Shown: positions 25,541-34,600 of the stretch, in pieces
How the letters are laid out: the number at the start of each line of letters is the position of its first letter
How positions within the stretch are numbered: the stretch's first letter is position 1
From: Bin87 sp965220505
Lineage (GTDB): Bacteria > Chloroflexota > Dehalococcoidia > Lucifugimonadales > UBA3495
Reading direction: 5' to 3'
Assembly (NCBI GenBank): GCA_965220505.1
Contig: CBDCQE010000001.1
Span: 1,612,001-1,676,000, forward strand
DNA length: 64,000 bases
The notes under the pieces: model-generated
Told to the model about the DNA's origin: nothing
Databases searched by the model: none
The model's input: only the letters and a program-made list of their open reading frames with translations
Made by a program: the position numbers and the translations under genes

Positions 25541-26863
25541 CTATTCGACCCCATCCTCCAGTACCATCCGCGCCACCCGACGCCCCATCCGCACCGAGTA
25601 GTTTGTCCCTCTATCCTCGGGATAGATCTGCGTCGTGTTCGCCAGGTACAGCGACCCGATGGGCGTGCGGTGGTCGGGAATATTGCGCTCGCCGTAGTGC
25701 ACGCCGTTGATTGGCTGCGCCCCGTCCACCCGGTGGTGGTGGTATTCCAGTATCCAGTCCCGTGAGAAGTCCGGATTCAGCTTGCGGAGGTGCGGAACGT
25801 AATCTTCCAACAATTGCTCGGGTTCCTTGCGATATAGCTCGCTGTTACGGTCCGGGTAGTTCGTCAAGTACACGATATGGTTGCCACCATACAAATCGCG
25901 GTCGATCATGTTGGTGTGCTCGATCACGCCGACGAACGGCAACGACCGGTCCGCCACGTTGAGCCAATACTTGGATGTCAGCGGCCGAGCCAACACCAAG
26001 ATCACGAGCACGGCAGACAGGTACCTCGCTGACTCCAGCACCGATCTGTAGTCGTCAGGCAGATTCGGCGCCAGCCGCGTGAATATGTACGAAGGCGTCG
26101 TGGCGATGACCGCGTCGTATGCGTAGTCCATTTCCGCGCCTCCATCCACTGACGCGACGAACCCTGTGGCCCGGCCTCCCTCCACGTTAATCTGCTTCAC
26201 CGCCGCGCCGATATGCACCCGGCCACCCTGGCTCTCAATTCGCTCACCGCAGGCATCGAACACTCGCCCGAAGCTGCACATGGGGTAGCCCAATCGTTCT
26301 TTCTGCATCCGCTTTCGCGACGCCACCCTCAGGTAGATTTTCCCCCACAGCCACGTCATGCTCACCTGGTCGTAGTAGTCGCCAAACTTGCCCCGCAACA
26401 TCGGCTCCCAGATGACCCGGTACGCATCCTCCCCCATGTGGTCGCGCGTCCACTCCGCGGCCGTTACCCCCTCGAATTTGCGCCAGTCCCGCGTCTTCTG
26501 CAGCAGGAAGGTCCACAGTCCCAGCCTGATGCGCTGCGTAAAGGGGAGCGGCGAGAATTTCAGCAGGTCCATCGGCGTGGCGAAATCCCATATGCGGCCA
26601 CCGTGGAACAGTCCCACCTTCGACTCCAGCCACTCCAGCGAATCGCCCAGGCCCAGTTCATGGATCAAGTCCACCATGTCGGTGTCGCTGACGAACAGAT
26701 GATGGTACCCACGTTCCAGTTGACCTCCGCCTACTTCGAAGGTCGACGCCTGGCCGCCCAAAAACGGCGCCGCCTCGAAAACCTCCGCGAAATGGCCCCG
26801 CGAGGTCAGTTCCAGCGCCGCCGCCAGACCGGCCGCGCCGCCGCCGATGATGCCTACTTTCAT
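25541..26863 (-). CDS. FAD-dependent amine-oxidase-like oxidoreductase (protoporphyrinogen-oxidase/desaturase-like)
   Basis: 440 aa. The N-terminal Rossmann motif VGIIGGGAAGLAAALELTSR and the GG motif FLGGQASTFEVGGGQLERG bind FAD. The C-terminal FAD segment is SLYLANTTQIYPEDRGTNYS. The middle (WTRDHMGEDAYRVIWEPMLR, GKFGDYYDQVS) places it with the protoporphyrinogen oxidase/phytoene desaturase superfamily members found in polysaccharide and lipid clusters. It is the last gene of the Agl23-flippase operon, 3 bp after the flippase stop. It may therefore act on a lipid-linked sugar or isoprenoid carrier, by inference. Confidence 0.85.
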   Translation of the reverse strand: MKVGIIGGGAAGLAAALELTSRGHFAEVFEAAPFLGGQASTFEVGGGQLERGYHHLFVSDTDMVDLIHELGLGDSLEWLESKVGLFHGGRIWDFATPMDLLKFSPLPFTQRIRLGLWTFLLQKTRDWRKFEGVTAAEWTRDHMGEDAYRVIWEPMLRGKFGDYYDQVSMTWLWGKIYLRVASRKRMQKERLGYPMCSFGRVFDACGERIESQGGRVHIGAAVKQINVEGGRATGFVASVDGGAEMDYAYDAVIATTPSYIFTRLAPNLPDDYRSVLESARYLSAVLVILVLARPLTSKYWLNVADRSLPFVGVIEHTNMIDRDLYGGNHIVYLTNYPDRNSELYRKEPEQLLEDYVPHLRKLNPDFSRDWILEYHHHRVDGAQPINGVHYGERNIPDHRTPIGSLYLANTTQIYPEDRGTNYSVRMGRRVARMVLEDGVE

Positions 26864-26866
26864 GCC

Positions 26867-28096
26867 CTAATCGTCCTGCGCGGTTCCAGTTCGAGGTTGC
26901 GCCGTCACCGGCGGTGGTGCGTCATCCGATATGCGGTCGACTTCGGTCTCCGGGAGTGCGGTCAGCCGACGCAACGAAAGGTTGTGCCAGAGCAGCAACA
27001 ACAAGCCAGCGATGTTGACCGGCAGCCACAGCGCGACCAGATGCACCGCCACCGTGTAGGCCGCCGCCGCCGCCGCGCCGATGCCCAAAGCCACCAGCGT
27101 TTGCTGCGCCACGACCTCAAACGGCCCGATTCCTCCAATGGATGCTGGTATCGCGGTGATCAAGTTGGAAGTCACCGTTACCAGCAGTACCGCGGCCGCA
27201 AGTAGCCAGAAGGAGTCGAACCACGCGTCCAGGTTGAACGAGTACGCGACTATCAGGTAGACCCCGGCCTCCGCCAGCCAGACAGGCAGAGAACCCAGGA
27301 ACAGTACGGCATGCTTGTGGGGTGAATTGAGCGTCGCCAGGCCTTCGACGAAACCATGAATCACCTCCACCGCCACGGCACGGAACCTCGCCGGCAGGAT
27401 TACCGTGACCGCGATGAGCCAGTCCACCGCCCTCCGGCTGGTCGCCAAAGCCGTCAGCGCCAGCAAGGCCACCGCAAAACTGCCAATCACGCCCACCATC
27501 AGGATCACGGCCGTGGACTGGTAAGCCAGGCTCGCCTCGCTGAACAGGCCCGCGGCCAGCAGGATCGGAGCCGCCACCGCGCCCATGGCCAGAAGGGTCA
27601 ACCCGTCGTACAACCTTTCAACGCTGAGTGTGGCTATGGACGCCGGCACGCTCACCTCTTTCTCCCGCTGTGACAGGTAAACCGCGCGGACCAACTCGCC
27701 CAAACGTGCCGGCAGCACGTTGTTCGCCATGTACCCGATGATGATAACCGGGTAAAGCCGTCGGGCGGATATGCGGGACAAGGGCGCCAGCAGGTATTGC
27801 CAACGGAGCGCGCGGAACCACTGACCCACGAAGTACAGGACTATCGCCGGAGCGAAGTACCAGTAGTTTGCACTCAGCAGCGCGTGAGCCAATTCTTTCC
27901 GGTCCACCAGCAGCACCAGCAGACCCAGCGCCACGACGCTGACCAGTACCCCGGCCCAGAACCGCCAATTGCCGAAAAAGTAGCCCAAAACAGCGGACGC
28001 TAGTGCGTATTCGAGAAGCCCGTCGGCGAAGCGTCGCCAACCTGCAGGTACTGCTTCCCGGTGAGCGTTCGCACCCGCCAAAGGTCGCCGTCGCAA
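26867..28096 (-). CDS. Flippase-like membrane protein (UPF0104 / lysylphosphatidylglycerol synthase TM family)
   Basis: Up to 409 aa. At least eight hydrophobic helices are present, with the family pattern ALRWQYLLAPL and IIGYMANNVLPARLGELVRA near the N-terminus and ASIGGIGPFEVVAQQTLVAL near the C-terminus. Proteins of this family move or modify lipid-linked intermediates at the membrane. The first 37 codons lie inside the 3' end of the duplicated PaREP1 copy at 28000 and read as hydrophilic, so the native start may be the TTG at 27988, giving 373 aa. The original start was probably replaced when the PaREP1 tandem entered the operon. Confidence 0.85.
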   Translation of the reverse strand: MRRRPLAGANAHREAVPAGWRRFADGLLEYALASAVLGYFFGNWRFWAGVLVSVVALGLLVLLVDRKELAHALLSANYWYFAPAIVLYFVGQWFRALRWQYLLAPLSRISARRLYPVIIIGYMANNVLPARLGELVRAVYLSQREKEVSVPASIATLSVERLYDGLTLLAMGAVAAPILLAAGLFSEASLAYQSTAVILMVGVIGSFAVALLALTALATSRRAVDWLIAVTVILPARFRAVAVEVIHGFVEGLATLNSPHKHAVLFLGSLPVWLAEAGVYLIVAYSFNLDAWFDSFWLLAAAVLLVTVTSNLITAIPASIGGIGPFEVVAQQTLVALGIGAAAAAAYTVAVHLVALWLPVNIAGLLLLLWHNLSLRRLTALPETEVDRISDDAPPPVTAQPRTGTAQDD

Positions 28097-28509
28097 ATGG
28101 TAAAAGACCGCGGGGGTTCACTCAACGCGCTTTCCAACTCTGGCAACACCCTTGCGACCACAGTTATGATGTCTTCAATCTCCGGAGGGCTCATCTCATT
28201 GTCGTAGAAATTTCGGTGGCCGTTGTCCGCGGCAATATACGCATTCAATACTGCGAACTCGGCATACTCCGCGCCCAGTTGCTGAGCGATACGACCTACC
28301 GTGCGACGACCACCCAAGTTCAACCAGCCGCGCTGTTGACCGTGGGCCTTCAATATCTGCGCCAATGCACCCCAGACTTTTTCCGTAGCCTGGAGACGGT
28401 CGCCGCGCTCAAGCTCCTCGCGGGCTTGCTGGATCAATCGGCGGCTGATTCGCACGCGATCTTCTACGGTGGCCGATCCCGGCTCTGGCAATGCCGGCGT
28501 CGTGGTCAT
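28000..28509 (-). CDS. PaREP1-family (HEPN-like) protein, copy A
   Basis: 169 aa. The PaREP1/HEPN pattern reads LIQQAREELERGDRLQATEK, VWGALAQILKAHGQQRGW, and HRNFYDNEMSPPEIEDIITV. The middle reads LNLGGRRTVGRIAQ where copy B has GSHRTVG, so the conserved His after RGW is changed to Arg here. The protein is about 90% identical to copy B immediately upstream. It ends inside the flippase reading frame. HEPN proteins are usually RNases or their inactive relatives in toxin and defence modules. PaREP1 function is unknown. Confidence 0.8.
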   Translation of the reverse strand: MTTTPALPEPGSATVEDRVRISRRLIQQAREELERGDRLQATEKVWGALAQILKAHGQQRGWLNLGGRRTVGRIAQQLGAEYAEFAVLNAYIAADNGHRNFYDNEMSPPEIEDIITVVARVLPELESALSEPPRSFTICDGDLWRVRTLTGKQYLQVGDASPTGFSNTH

Positions 28510-28564
28510 TCATCAGCCTCTGTCATTGGTATTTTCCGCCCGGCAACACAGTTTCAACCGTACG

Positions 28565-29077
28565 CTAATGGGTATTGGAAAAGCCCGTCGGCGAAGCGTC
28601 GCCAACCTGCAAGTCCTGCTTCCCTGTAAGCGTTCTCACTCGCCAGCGTTGGTCCACGTCACTGATAACGAACGGCCGTGGCGGCTGTTCCAGCGCCCGC
28701 TCCAGATCCGGCAGCACAGCGGCCACCACCGTGATGATGCCTTCGATTTCCGGCGGGCTCATCTCGTTGTCGTAGAAATTCCGGTGGCCGTTGTCCGCAG
28801 CAATATACGCATTCAACACTGCGAACTCGGCATACTCCGCGCCCAGTTGCTGAGCGATGCGACCTACCGTGCGATGACTACCCAGGTTCAACCAGCCGCG
28901 TTGTTGACCGTGGGCCTTCAGCATCTGCGCCAGTGCGCCCCAGACTTTTTCCGTAGCTTGGAGACGGTCGCCGCGCTCAAGCTCCTCGCGGGCTTGTTGG
29001 ATCAATCGGCGGCTGATTTGCACGCGATCTTCCACGGTGGCCGATCCCGGCTCTGGCAATGCTGGCGCTGTTGTCAT
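28565..29077 (-). CDS. PaREP1-family (HEPN-like) protein, copy B
   Basis: 170 aa, nearly the same as copy A downstream, with the intact LNLGSHRTVGRIAQ segment and IEGIITVVAAVLPDLERALE. Helical throughout, with RGW followed by HR as in PaREP1 proteins. It begins 24 bp after the stop of the Agl23-like gene and 55 bp before copy A. Both copies end with the same tail QVGDASPTGFSNTH, so the repeat includes the 3' ends. The duplication splits what looks like an Agl23-flippase operon. Confidence 0.8.
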   Translation of the reverse strand: MTTAPALPEPGSATVEDRVQISRRLIQQAREELERGDRLQATEKVWGALAQMLKAHGQQRGWLNLGSHRTVGRIAQQLGAEYAEFAVLNAYIAADNGHRNFYDNEMSPPEIEGIITVVAAVLPDLERALEQPPRPFVISDVDQRWRVRTLTGKQDLQVGDASPTGFSNTH

Positions 29078-29101
29078 CCATGGGCCTCGGTCATCAGGAT
29101 T

Positions 29102-31741
29102 CTATTCCCGCGCGTACTGATAATAACTGGCAGAGTACCAATCGCTTTGCTGGCGGCGCGCGACGATGTATTCCAGCGCCTGTCGGAGTTTATCGGGGTT
29201 GGCCGCCACATTTCGGAAAAACGACGCGTCCGCTTCCAGTTGCCGCCACAACCCGGTGTTGGTCCGCGCTTCTCCCGGGCGACGGTAGGTTTCAGGATAC
29301 CACAGCAGATTCCGCATGGGCCCTTCTCGCCGATAACCCGGCGCATCTTCCTCCTCTACCGCATGCCGGTGCTCAGCCAGGTAAATTTGGGGACCGCTGT
29401 CCTTGCCCACCGCCCGGCAGTCTTTCGCCGTGTTTTCGTCGTTCTCCTCGTCCTCCGCATCGTCGTCGCTGGTGACGGCGCAGAACCGGTCGAACCGCAG
29501 ATTGCCCTCCTCCGTCTCGTGTCGCACGTACCACTGGAACGGATACCACATGTCGTAATCGACCTTGACCGACGCATCACCCGCACCATCTCCCAGGGCG
29601 GTCCCTTGTAGCTCCGCGTGGGTGCGGACCAGGTCGGCAGAACCTTGCGCGTAGGCCAGTATCTCGATATTGGAATCGTCGTAGGTATAAGCCGCTCTCA
29701 CGGCTCCCGCCACCCCAACCAACAGGAGCAAAGCCGCTACTCCCAACGCCAAGGCGCCTCCCGCCTGGCTGTGGCCACGTATCAGCCAGGCGATCACGAT
29801 CGCTATCGGCAGCAGCATCAACACGACCAACCAGATCGCAAGACTGTTGACGTCTCCGCTGGTGCCCAGCCAGGCGAACCACACCGCCAGCGCAAGCCAA
29901 ATCGGGCCAAGGATCAGCGCTAACGCCGTTCGGAGCGGCAGCATGCCCCAATTGATCCGGTCCATCAGATGACCAAGGAACATCCCAGCCACCAAAGCCA
30001 ACGGTACAGTTATGTTGACCAGGAGCCAGGGCATCTTTTCGGCTGCGATGGTGTACAACGCCAGAGTAGCAATCACCCAGGCCGCCAGCACCAGGCCCAT
30101 CCCGCCATAGGTGTCCCGGCGCCGGATCAGCCACACCACTCCAATCGCGCCGAAAACCAGAGCCAAAAGCTCATATACGCCCAACCCAACGAAGTAGTAG
30201 TACCACGGTTGGTTGCCGCGAGCCACGTCCTGCTGCATCAGCCAGTAGCCCAGGCTCTGCCACGACCCGGTGAAAACGCCGGCCCAGTTGGTGAACATGG
30301 TGGTGTAGAGCACGGTCCAAATCGCGTAGAACACCGCCGCGCACCCCAGCCAGAGACCTCCGCCCCAAGCGATGCCAACGGTTCCGCCCGCTACCAGCAA
30401 AACCAACAGCGCCAGCACCGGCACCAGGTAATTCACTGCGATGCGCCCCCCGTCCAAATCCTCCGAGGGAATCGCCGAGGGCAACATTTGGCTGATGAAA
30501 TCGGCGCCGCCCCACAGGAAGGTGAGCCAGACCCAAGTCAGCAGGATGGCCGGCCCCAACAGCAGCGTGACGCCGCGCCACCCAATCTCGGACGCGAGGT
30601 TCAGCCTCAGCGGGGCAACACCCAGGAGCAAGATGACCGCGCCCGCGCCGCAGTCAACCAACGACCCGGTTGATCCGCCCCATGTCGTATCCAGCGCCGA
30701 TAGAAGGTTATCGAAGGGTCCGACAACTACCACAGATACTGCGGCGACACTCGCCAGTACCGCCACGACGACCGAGACCAGGTCGATCAGGCCTCGGATG
30801 CGCCACAGCCACACCGCCAGGGCCAACCCCAGGCCGACCAGCGCGGCCGCAGCCACTATGTGCAGCCAGACCGGCGCCGTCCACAACGGCAACGTGACGA
30901 ACGGCGCCTCCCATACCGGAGCGCCGGTGTCCCCGGTGGACCCGGTATCGCGAGATGCGATTGTCAGCCCGAACGGAGACTGCGCCAGAGCTATCAACGC
31001 GGCCGCCTGGGGCAACGTCAACGTGGCCAACAGGATGAAAAACCCGGCGTGGCCACTCACGCCGGACCAACCCTGTCGGGTCTTGACGAACGCCCACAAC
31101 TCCCGCCAACCCAGAGTCATCGCCGCCAGTCCCATGAACAGGATGACGAAGTATGCCGTCTCCTTGGTCGCCAGCATCAGGGCGGTCACCACCGCCGCGC
31201 CAAACAGGTAGCGTTTGCGGTTGTTGATCCCGTACTGCCAGAGCATGATCAGCAGCAGTACCGCCCAAACCGCCATCAGGATATCGTTGCGCCCGAAACG
31301 GCTGAAGTACAGCAGGGATGGAGAAAACGCCAGGATGACCGCCGCGCACACCGCTCCCTTGTCGCCGATGAGGCGCCGCATGAAATACGGCAAAACGGTC
31401 AGAGCCACCCCAAACAACGCGTAGGGCAACCGCGCCAAAAAGTCGGTATCCCCAAGGTACTTGAGCACCACCGCCACCAGTTCGATCTGAAACGGCCCGT
31501 GCATCCACGGCGAATGAACGTATTCGACACCCCGCGCCAGCTTCCAGGAGAAGTGCAAGTGGATGGCCTCGTCATAGTGCATGGTCCGCCCGTCCAGCTC
31601 CCACAGCCGCATGGCGGCCGCCACCAGAGCAACGAGCAGAAAAGCCCACTCAACAACGCCAATCCGAACCGAGGGCAAGCGGGCCCGGAGACGCAGCACG
31701 CCATCGCGCGCCCGTGCCAAATTGACTGCGCTGGAAGCCAT
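29102..31741 (-). CDS. Agl23/TIGR03663-like membrane glycosyltransferase-type protein
   Basis: 879 aa with about twelve membrane helices. The N-terminal loop MRLWELDGRTMHYDEAIHLH holds the Asp-Glu pair of GT-C/ArnT-like lipid-sugar transferases. The pattern YVHSPWMHGPFQIELVAVVL, LARLPYALFGVALTVLPYFM and FSRFGRNDILMAVW matches flippase-associated Agl23 (TIGR03663) proteins. A long soluble C-terminal domain (about 700-879) has an acidic insert, DDDAEDEENDEN. Partner genes downstream are a flippase and an FAD oxidoreductase, with two PaREP1 genes in between. Probable substrate: polyprenyl-phosphate sugars, by inference. Confidence 0.85.
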   Translation of the reverse strand: MASSAVNLARARDGVLRLRARLPSVRIGVVEWAFLLVALVAAAMRLWELDGRTMHYDEAIHLHFSWKLARGVEYVHSPWMHGPFQIELVAVVLKYLGDTDFLARLPYALFGVALTVLPYFMRRLIGDKGAVCAAVILAFSPSLLYFSRFGRNDILMAVWAVLLLIMLWQYGINNRKRYLFGAAVVTALMLATKETAYFVILFMGLAAMTLGWRELWAFVKTRQGWSGVSGHAGFFILLATLTLPQAAALIALAQSPFGLTIASRDTGSTGDTGAPVWEAPFVTLPLWTAPVWLHIVAAAALVGLGLALAVWLWRIRGLIDLVSVVVAVLASVAAVSVVVVGPFDNLLSALDTTWGGSTGSLVDCGAGAVILLLGVAPLRLNLASEIGWRGVTLLLGPAILLTWVWLTFLWGGADFISQMLPSAIPSEDLDGGRIAVNYLVPVLALLVLLVAGGTVGIAWGGGLWLGCAAVFYAIWTVLYTTMFTNWAGVFTGSWQSLGYWLMQQDVARGNQPWYYYFVGLGVYELLALVFGAIGVVWLIRRRDTYGGMGLVLAAWVIATLALYTIAAEKMPWLLVNITVPLALVAGMFLGHLMDRINWGMLPLRTALALILGPIWLALAVWFAWLGTSGDVNSLAIWLVVLMLLPIAIVIAWLIRGHSQAGGALALGVAALLLLVGVAGAVRAAYTYDDSNIEILAYAQGSADLVRTHAELQGTALGDGAGDASVKVDYDMWYPFQWYVRHETEEGNLRFDRFCAVTSDDDAEDEENDENTAKDCRAVGKDSGPQIYLAEHRHAVEEEDAPGYRREGPMRNLLWYPETYRRPGEARTNTGLWRQLEADASFFRNVAANPDKLRQALEYIVARRQQSDWYSASYYQYARE

Positions 31742-31878
31742 GAACCGGTCTACGCTGATCTGCGAATGCCAGATTGGTGCGTTGTCCGGCCAATGGGTGG
31801 CCGAACCGTCATCGGGAGGAATCGTGCGGCGGCTATCGCGCTATGGCGCGAGTGTCCGGGAAAACCACAGGACGGGTG

Positions 31879-33297
31879 TCAGCATACCGCCGGCCGGTGC
31901 TGCGCCCAGGGCCGCGCCTCTTCGAACGCCGCCATGGCGCGCAGCACCCGACCCTCTGCCCCCGCCGGTCCGACGATGTGCAGACCCACCGGGAGGCCCG
32001 CCGCGGAGAATCCACACGGCACGCTGGAGGCGGTTTGCCCGCTCATGTTGATCGGGAATGTGAACGGCAGGTATCCCCACCACGGGTCCACCGACCGACC
32101 GCCGATGCTGGTCGGGTGCTGGCCGATGGGGAACGCCGTCACCGCCATCGCCGGAGTAAGCAGCAGGTCGTAGGTGTTGAAAAAGTCGGCGAACCGCCGC
32201 TTGTGCCGGTCCACGTACGCAAGAGCCCGAGACAGGTCCGCTGCGGTATGACGCGACGCGCCGTCGAAGGTGTTTTGCACGTAGTGGGTCAACTCATCCC
32301 GCCGTTCCGGGTAGAGATCAGCGTAGGACGTATATGATGCGGTGCCGAACACGGTGGAAAACGCCGGGAATGGATCGCCCTCGATTTCCGGCGCCGCTTC
32401 CTCGACGATTGCGCCCAACTCCTGGAAAACCTGCGCCGCGCCGCGCGTGATTTGTACCACCTCCGGATCCACCGCCGCGTAACCAAGGTCATCGCTCCAG
32501 GCCACGCGCCAACCTTCGACCCCACCCTCCAGGGCTGCCATGTAATCCGGAGGCGTGTCGGTCATTGTGTTGGGATCGCGCGAGTCTGGACCCGCCAATA
32601 CTTGCAGCAGCATGGCCGTGTCCCGAACCGTTCGCGCCATGGGGCCGCTTTGCGAGAAATGGTTGACGGCCGGCCCGCCGTAGCCCCCGTACCGGGGCAC
32701 CCTTCCGTGCGACGGCTTGATGCCGGTAACGCCGCTGAAACTGGAAGGTATGCGTACGCTCCCTCCCCCGTCGCTGCCGGTGGCCAGGGTACACAATCCC
32801 GCGATGAGCGCGGACGCCGCGCCGCCGCTGCTGCCGCCGGGCGTATAGTCGGTGTTCCAGGGGTTGCGGCACGGCTCGCTCACGAGGTTTTCGGTGGTTC
32901 CCGACTGGCCGAATTCGGGCGTGTTGGTCTTGCCCAGGATGATCCCGCCGGCCGCCTTGACCCGTTCCACCACAATGGAGTCGATCTCCGGCACTCGGTC
33001 GCGGAAGACCGCCGACCCCATGGTCGTCCGTACGCCTTTCGTCAGTTCCAGGTCTTTCACCGAAATGGGGACGCCGTGCAGCGGGCCCAGATCGTCGCCT
33101 CGTTGCACCGCTTCATCCGCCGCTCTGGCGTCGGCCAAAGCCTGCTCTGGACACACGGTCAAATAAGCGCTCAGCTGCGGGTTCAACCGCTCGATGCGCT
33201 GGAAAAAGAACTCGGCGAGCTCGACCGCGGAGACCTCCTTGCCGGCGATCATGCGTCGTACTTCAGTGGCGGGAGTGAAAGCCATTTCAGAATCCAT
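31879..33297 (-). CDS. Amidase (amidase-signature family)
   Basis: 472 aa. The Ser-cisSer-Lys triad of the amidase signature is visible: Lys in GVPISVKDLELT, the Gly/Ser-rich segment PGGSSGGAASALIAG, and the nucleophile region TGSDGGGSVRIPSSFSGVTG. The C-terminal part ends PVGLHIVGPAGAEGRVLR. The ATG at 33297 has AGGAGAG upstream. A long in-frame extension to 33693 has no support and overlaps the next gene. The family includes GatA, aliphatic amidases and ureidomalonases. Here there are no gatB/gatC neighbours, so a catabolic amidase is more likely. Confidence 0.92.
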   Translation of the reverse strand: MDSEMAFTPATEVRRMIAGKEVSAVELAEFFFQRIERLNPQLSAYLTVCPEQALADARAADEAVQRGDDLGPLHGVPISVKDLELTKGVRTTMGSAVFRDRVPEIDSIVVERVKAAGGIILGKTNTPEFGQSGTTENLVSEPCRNPWNTDYTPGGSSGGAASALIAGLCTLATGSDGGGSVRIPSSFSGVTGIKPSHGRVPRYGGYGGPAVNHFSQSGPMARTVRDTAMLLQVLAGPDSRDPNTMTDTPPDYMAALEGGVEGWRVAWSDDLGYAAVDPEVVQITRGAAQVFQELGAIVEEAAPEIEGDPFPAFSTVFGTASYTSYADLYPERRDELTHYVQNTFDGASRHTAADLSRALAYVDRHKRRFADFFNTYDLLLTPAMAVTAFPIGQHPTSIGGRSVDPWWGYLPFTFPINMSGQTASSVPCGFSAAGLPVGLHIVGPAGAEGRVLRAMAAFEEARPWAQHRPAVC

Positions 33298-33592
33298 AAC
33301 GCTCTCCTGCTCGATTTCCTGCGGATATCGATTTGTTCGAGTGCTTGACCTGGTTATTCGGAGGCAACCCCCGACGGGTTGGGCCGCTAACACGCCGTTG
33401 AACACGACCATCGCCACCCCCAGCGGCTGAGGTTGCGCAAACTTTGCGTCGCGCAGAATTGTACCATCACGCACTTGTAACCCGTCCGTCCGTCTCTGAT
33501 TCAATAAACCGCCGTCTGCCAAATGGTCGGCGCCCATGGTGTATAGTGGGCCGTCGTCAGCGACCCGGGCACATCCGCCACAACGCTCCAAC

Positions 33593-34600
33593 ATGACCAC
33601 CGTCGGAATCATCGCCAATCCCGCCGCCAGCAAGGACATCCGCCGCCTGGTGGCCCAGGGACGGGTGGTTCCCGATTGGGAGAAAGTCAACACCGTGCGC
33701 CGCGCTCTGATCGGCCTTCAATCCACGGACGTGGAGCGGGTGGTTGCCATGCCGGACAGCGGCAATCTGTGCCGGCGGGCCGCCGACGATTCCGGCATCT
33801 CGCTTCCCCTCGAAATGTTGCCCATGTCGCCGCTCTACACTGAGGGAGACACTACCCGAGCGGCCGCGATGATGGCCGAAATGGGCGTAGGCTGCTTGAT
33901 AACCCTGGGCGGCGACGGCACCAACCGCGCCGTGGCGGTCGGAACGAACGAAGTCCCGCTGGTTGCCATCTCCACCGGAACCAACAACATCTTTCCGGTG
34001 ATGGTGGAAGGTACTCTGGCCGGCATCGCCGCCGGTTTGGTCGCCTCCGGAAGCATGGAACTTTCCGACACCGCAGTGATCAGCAAGACGCTGCAACTCC
34101 ACGTCAACGGCGAGTTCCGCGATCTCGCCCTGGTCGACGTGGCCATCTCCCGCGAGCGCTATGTCGCCACCCGGGCGATCTGGGACCTGGACACCGTTCA
34201 CGAGGTCTTTCTCACCCGCGCCGAGCCCGGCGGCATCGGACTGTCTTCGGTGGGTGGGCGTCTGCATCCCCTGTCCATCGGCGAGGTCGGCGGCCTGCGC
34301 TACGTACTGGCGCGCGGCGGAGCGGACGCCGACCCTCCGCCGAAGGATACTGTCGTCGCCCCGGTGGCGCCGGGCATTGTTGAGCCGGCGTCAATCGCCT
34401 CGTGGGAACTGATCCATGAAGGGATTCCCGTCGCGCTGGAACCCCGCTATTGCACGGTGGCCCTGGACGGGGAACGTTCGCTGACGCTAAGCCCCGAAGA
34501 CTCGGCGGAAATAGTGCTGGCCCGCAACGGGCCCCCGGTGGTCCTGGTTCAGCGCACCCTGCGCCGCGCTGCCCAACTCGGACTGTTCAATCTGCCCTGA
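33593..34600 (+). CDS. ATP-NAD kinase family protein (AcoX-like)
   Basis: 335 aa. The diacylglycerol/NAD-kinase fold signature is GGDGTNRAVA (about residues 105-114), preceded by TVGIIANPAASKDIRRLVAQ and followed by LVAISTGTNNIFP. The sequence agrees with the AcoX group, often encoded near acetoin or organic-acid metabolism genes. The phosphate acceptor is unknown, so kinase activity on NAD is not assured. There is no strong ribosome binding site before the ATG. Its stop shares one base with the start of the TauE-like gene (TGATG), so the two are coupled. Confidence 0.8.
   Translation: MTTVGIIANPAASKDIRRLVAQGRVVPDWEKVNTVRRALIGLQSTDVERVVAMPDSGNLCRRAADDSGISLPLEMLPMSPLYTEGDTTRAAAMMAEMGVGCLITLGGDGTNRAVAVGTNEVPLVAISTGTNNIFPVMVEGTLAGIAAGLVASGSMELSDTAVISKTLQLHVNGEFRDLALVDVAISRERYVATRAIWDLDTVHEVFLTRAEPGGIGLSSVGGRLHPLSIGEVGGLRYVLARGGADADPPPKDTVVAPVAPGIVEPASIASWELIHEGIPVALEPRYCTVALDGERSLTLSPEDSAEIVLARNGPPVVLVQRTLRRAAQLGLFNLP

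Larger units (their letters stand above)
28000..29077. repeat. Tandem direct duplication of a ~0.5 kb PaREP1 gene
   Basis: Two copies in the same orientation (28000-28509 and 28565-29077) with very similar DNA over nearly their whole length. Differences cluster in the C-terminal third. A recent tandem duplication, diverging mainly at the ends, explains this. Confidence 0.85.

Noticed and set aside
30860..32173. 437-codon plus-strand open frame across the Agl23-like and amidase genes
   Set aside because: Covers two real genes on the opposite strand and their spacer; Arg/Gln-rich junk.
33298..33693. 132-codon N-terminal extension of the amidase
   Set aside because: No ribosome binding site at the distal start, no homology-like pattern, and it overlaps the start of the AcoX-like gene.
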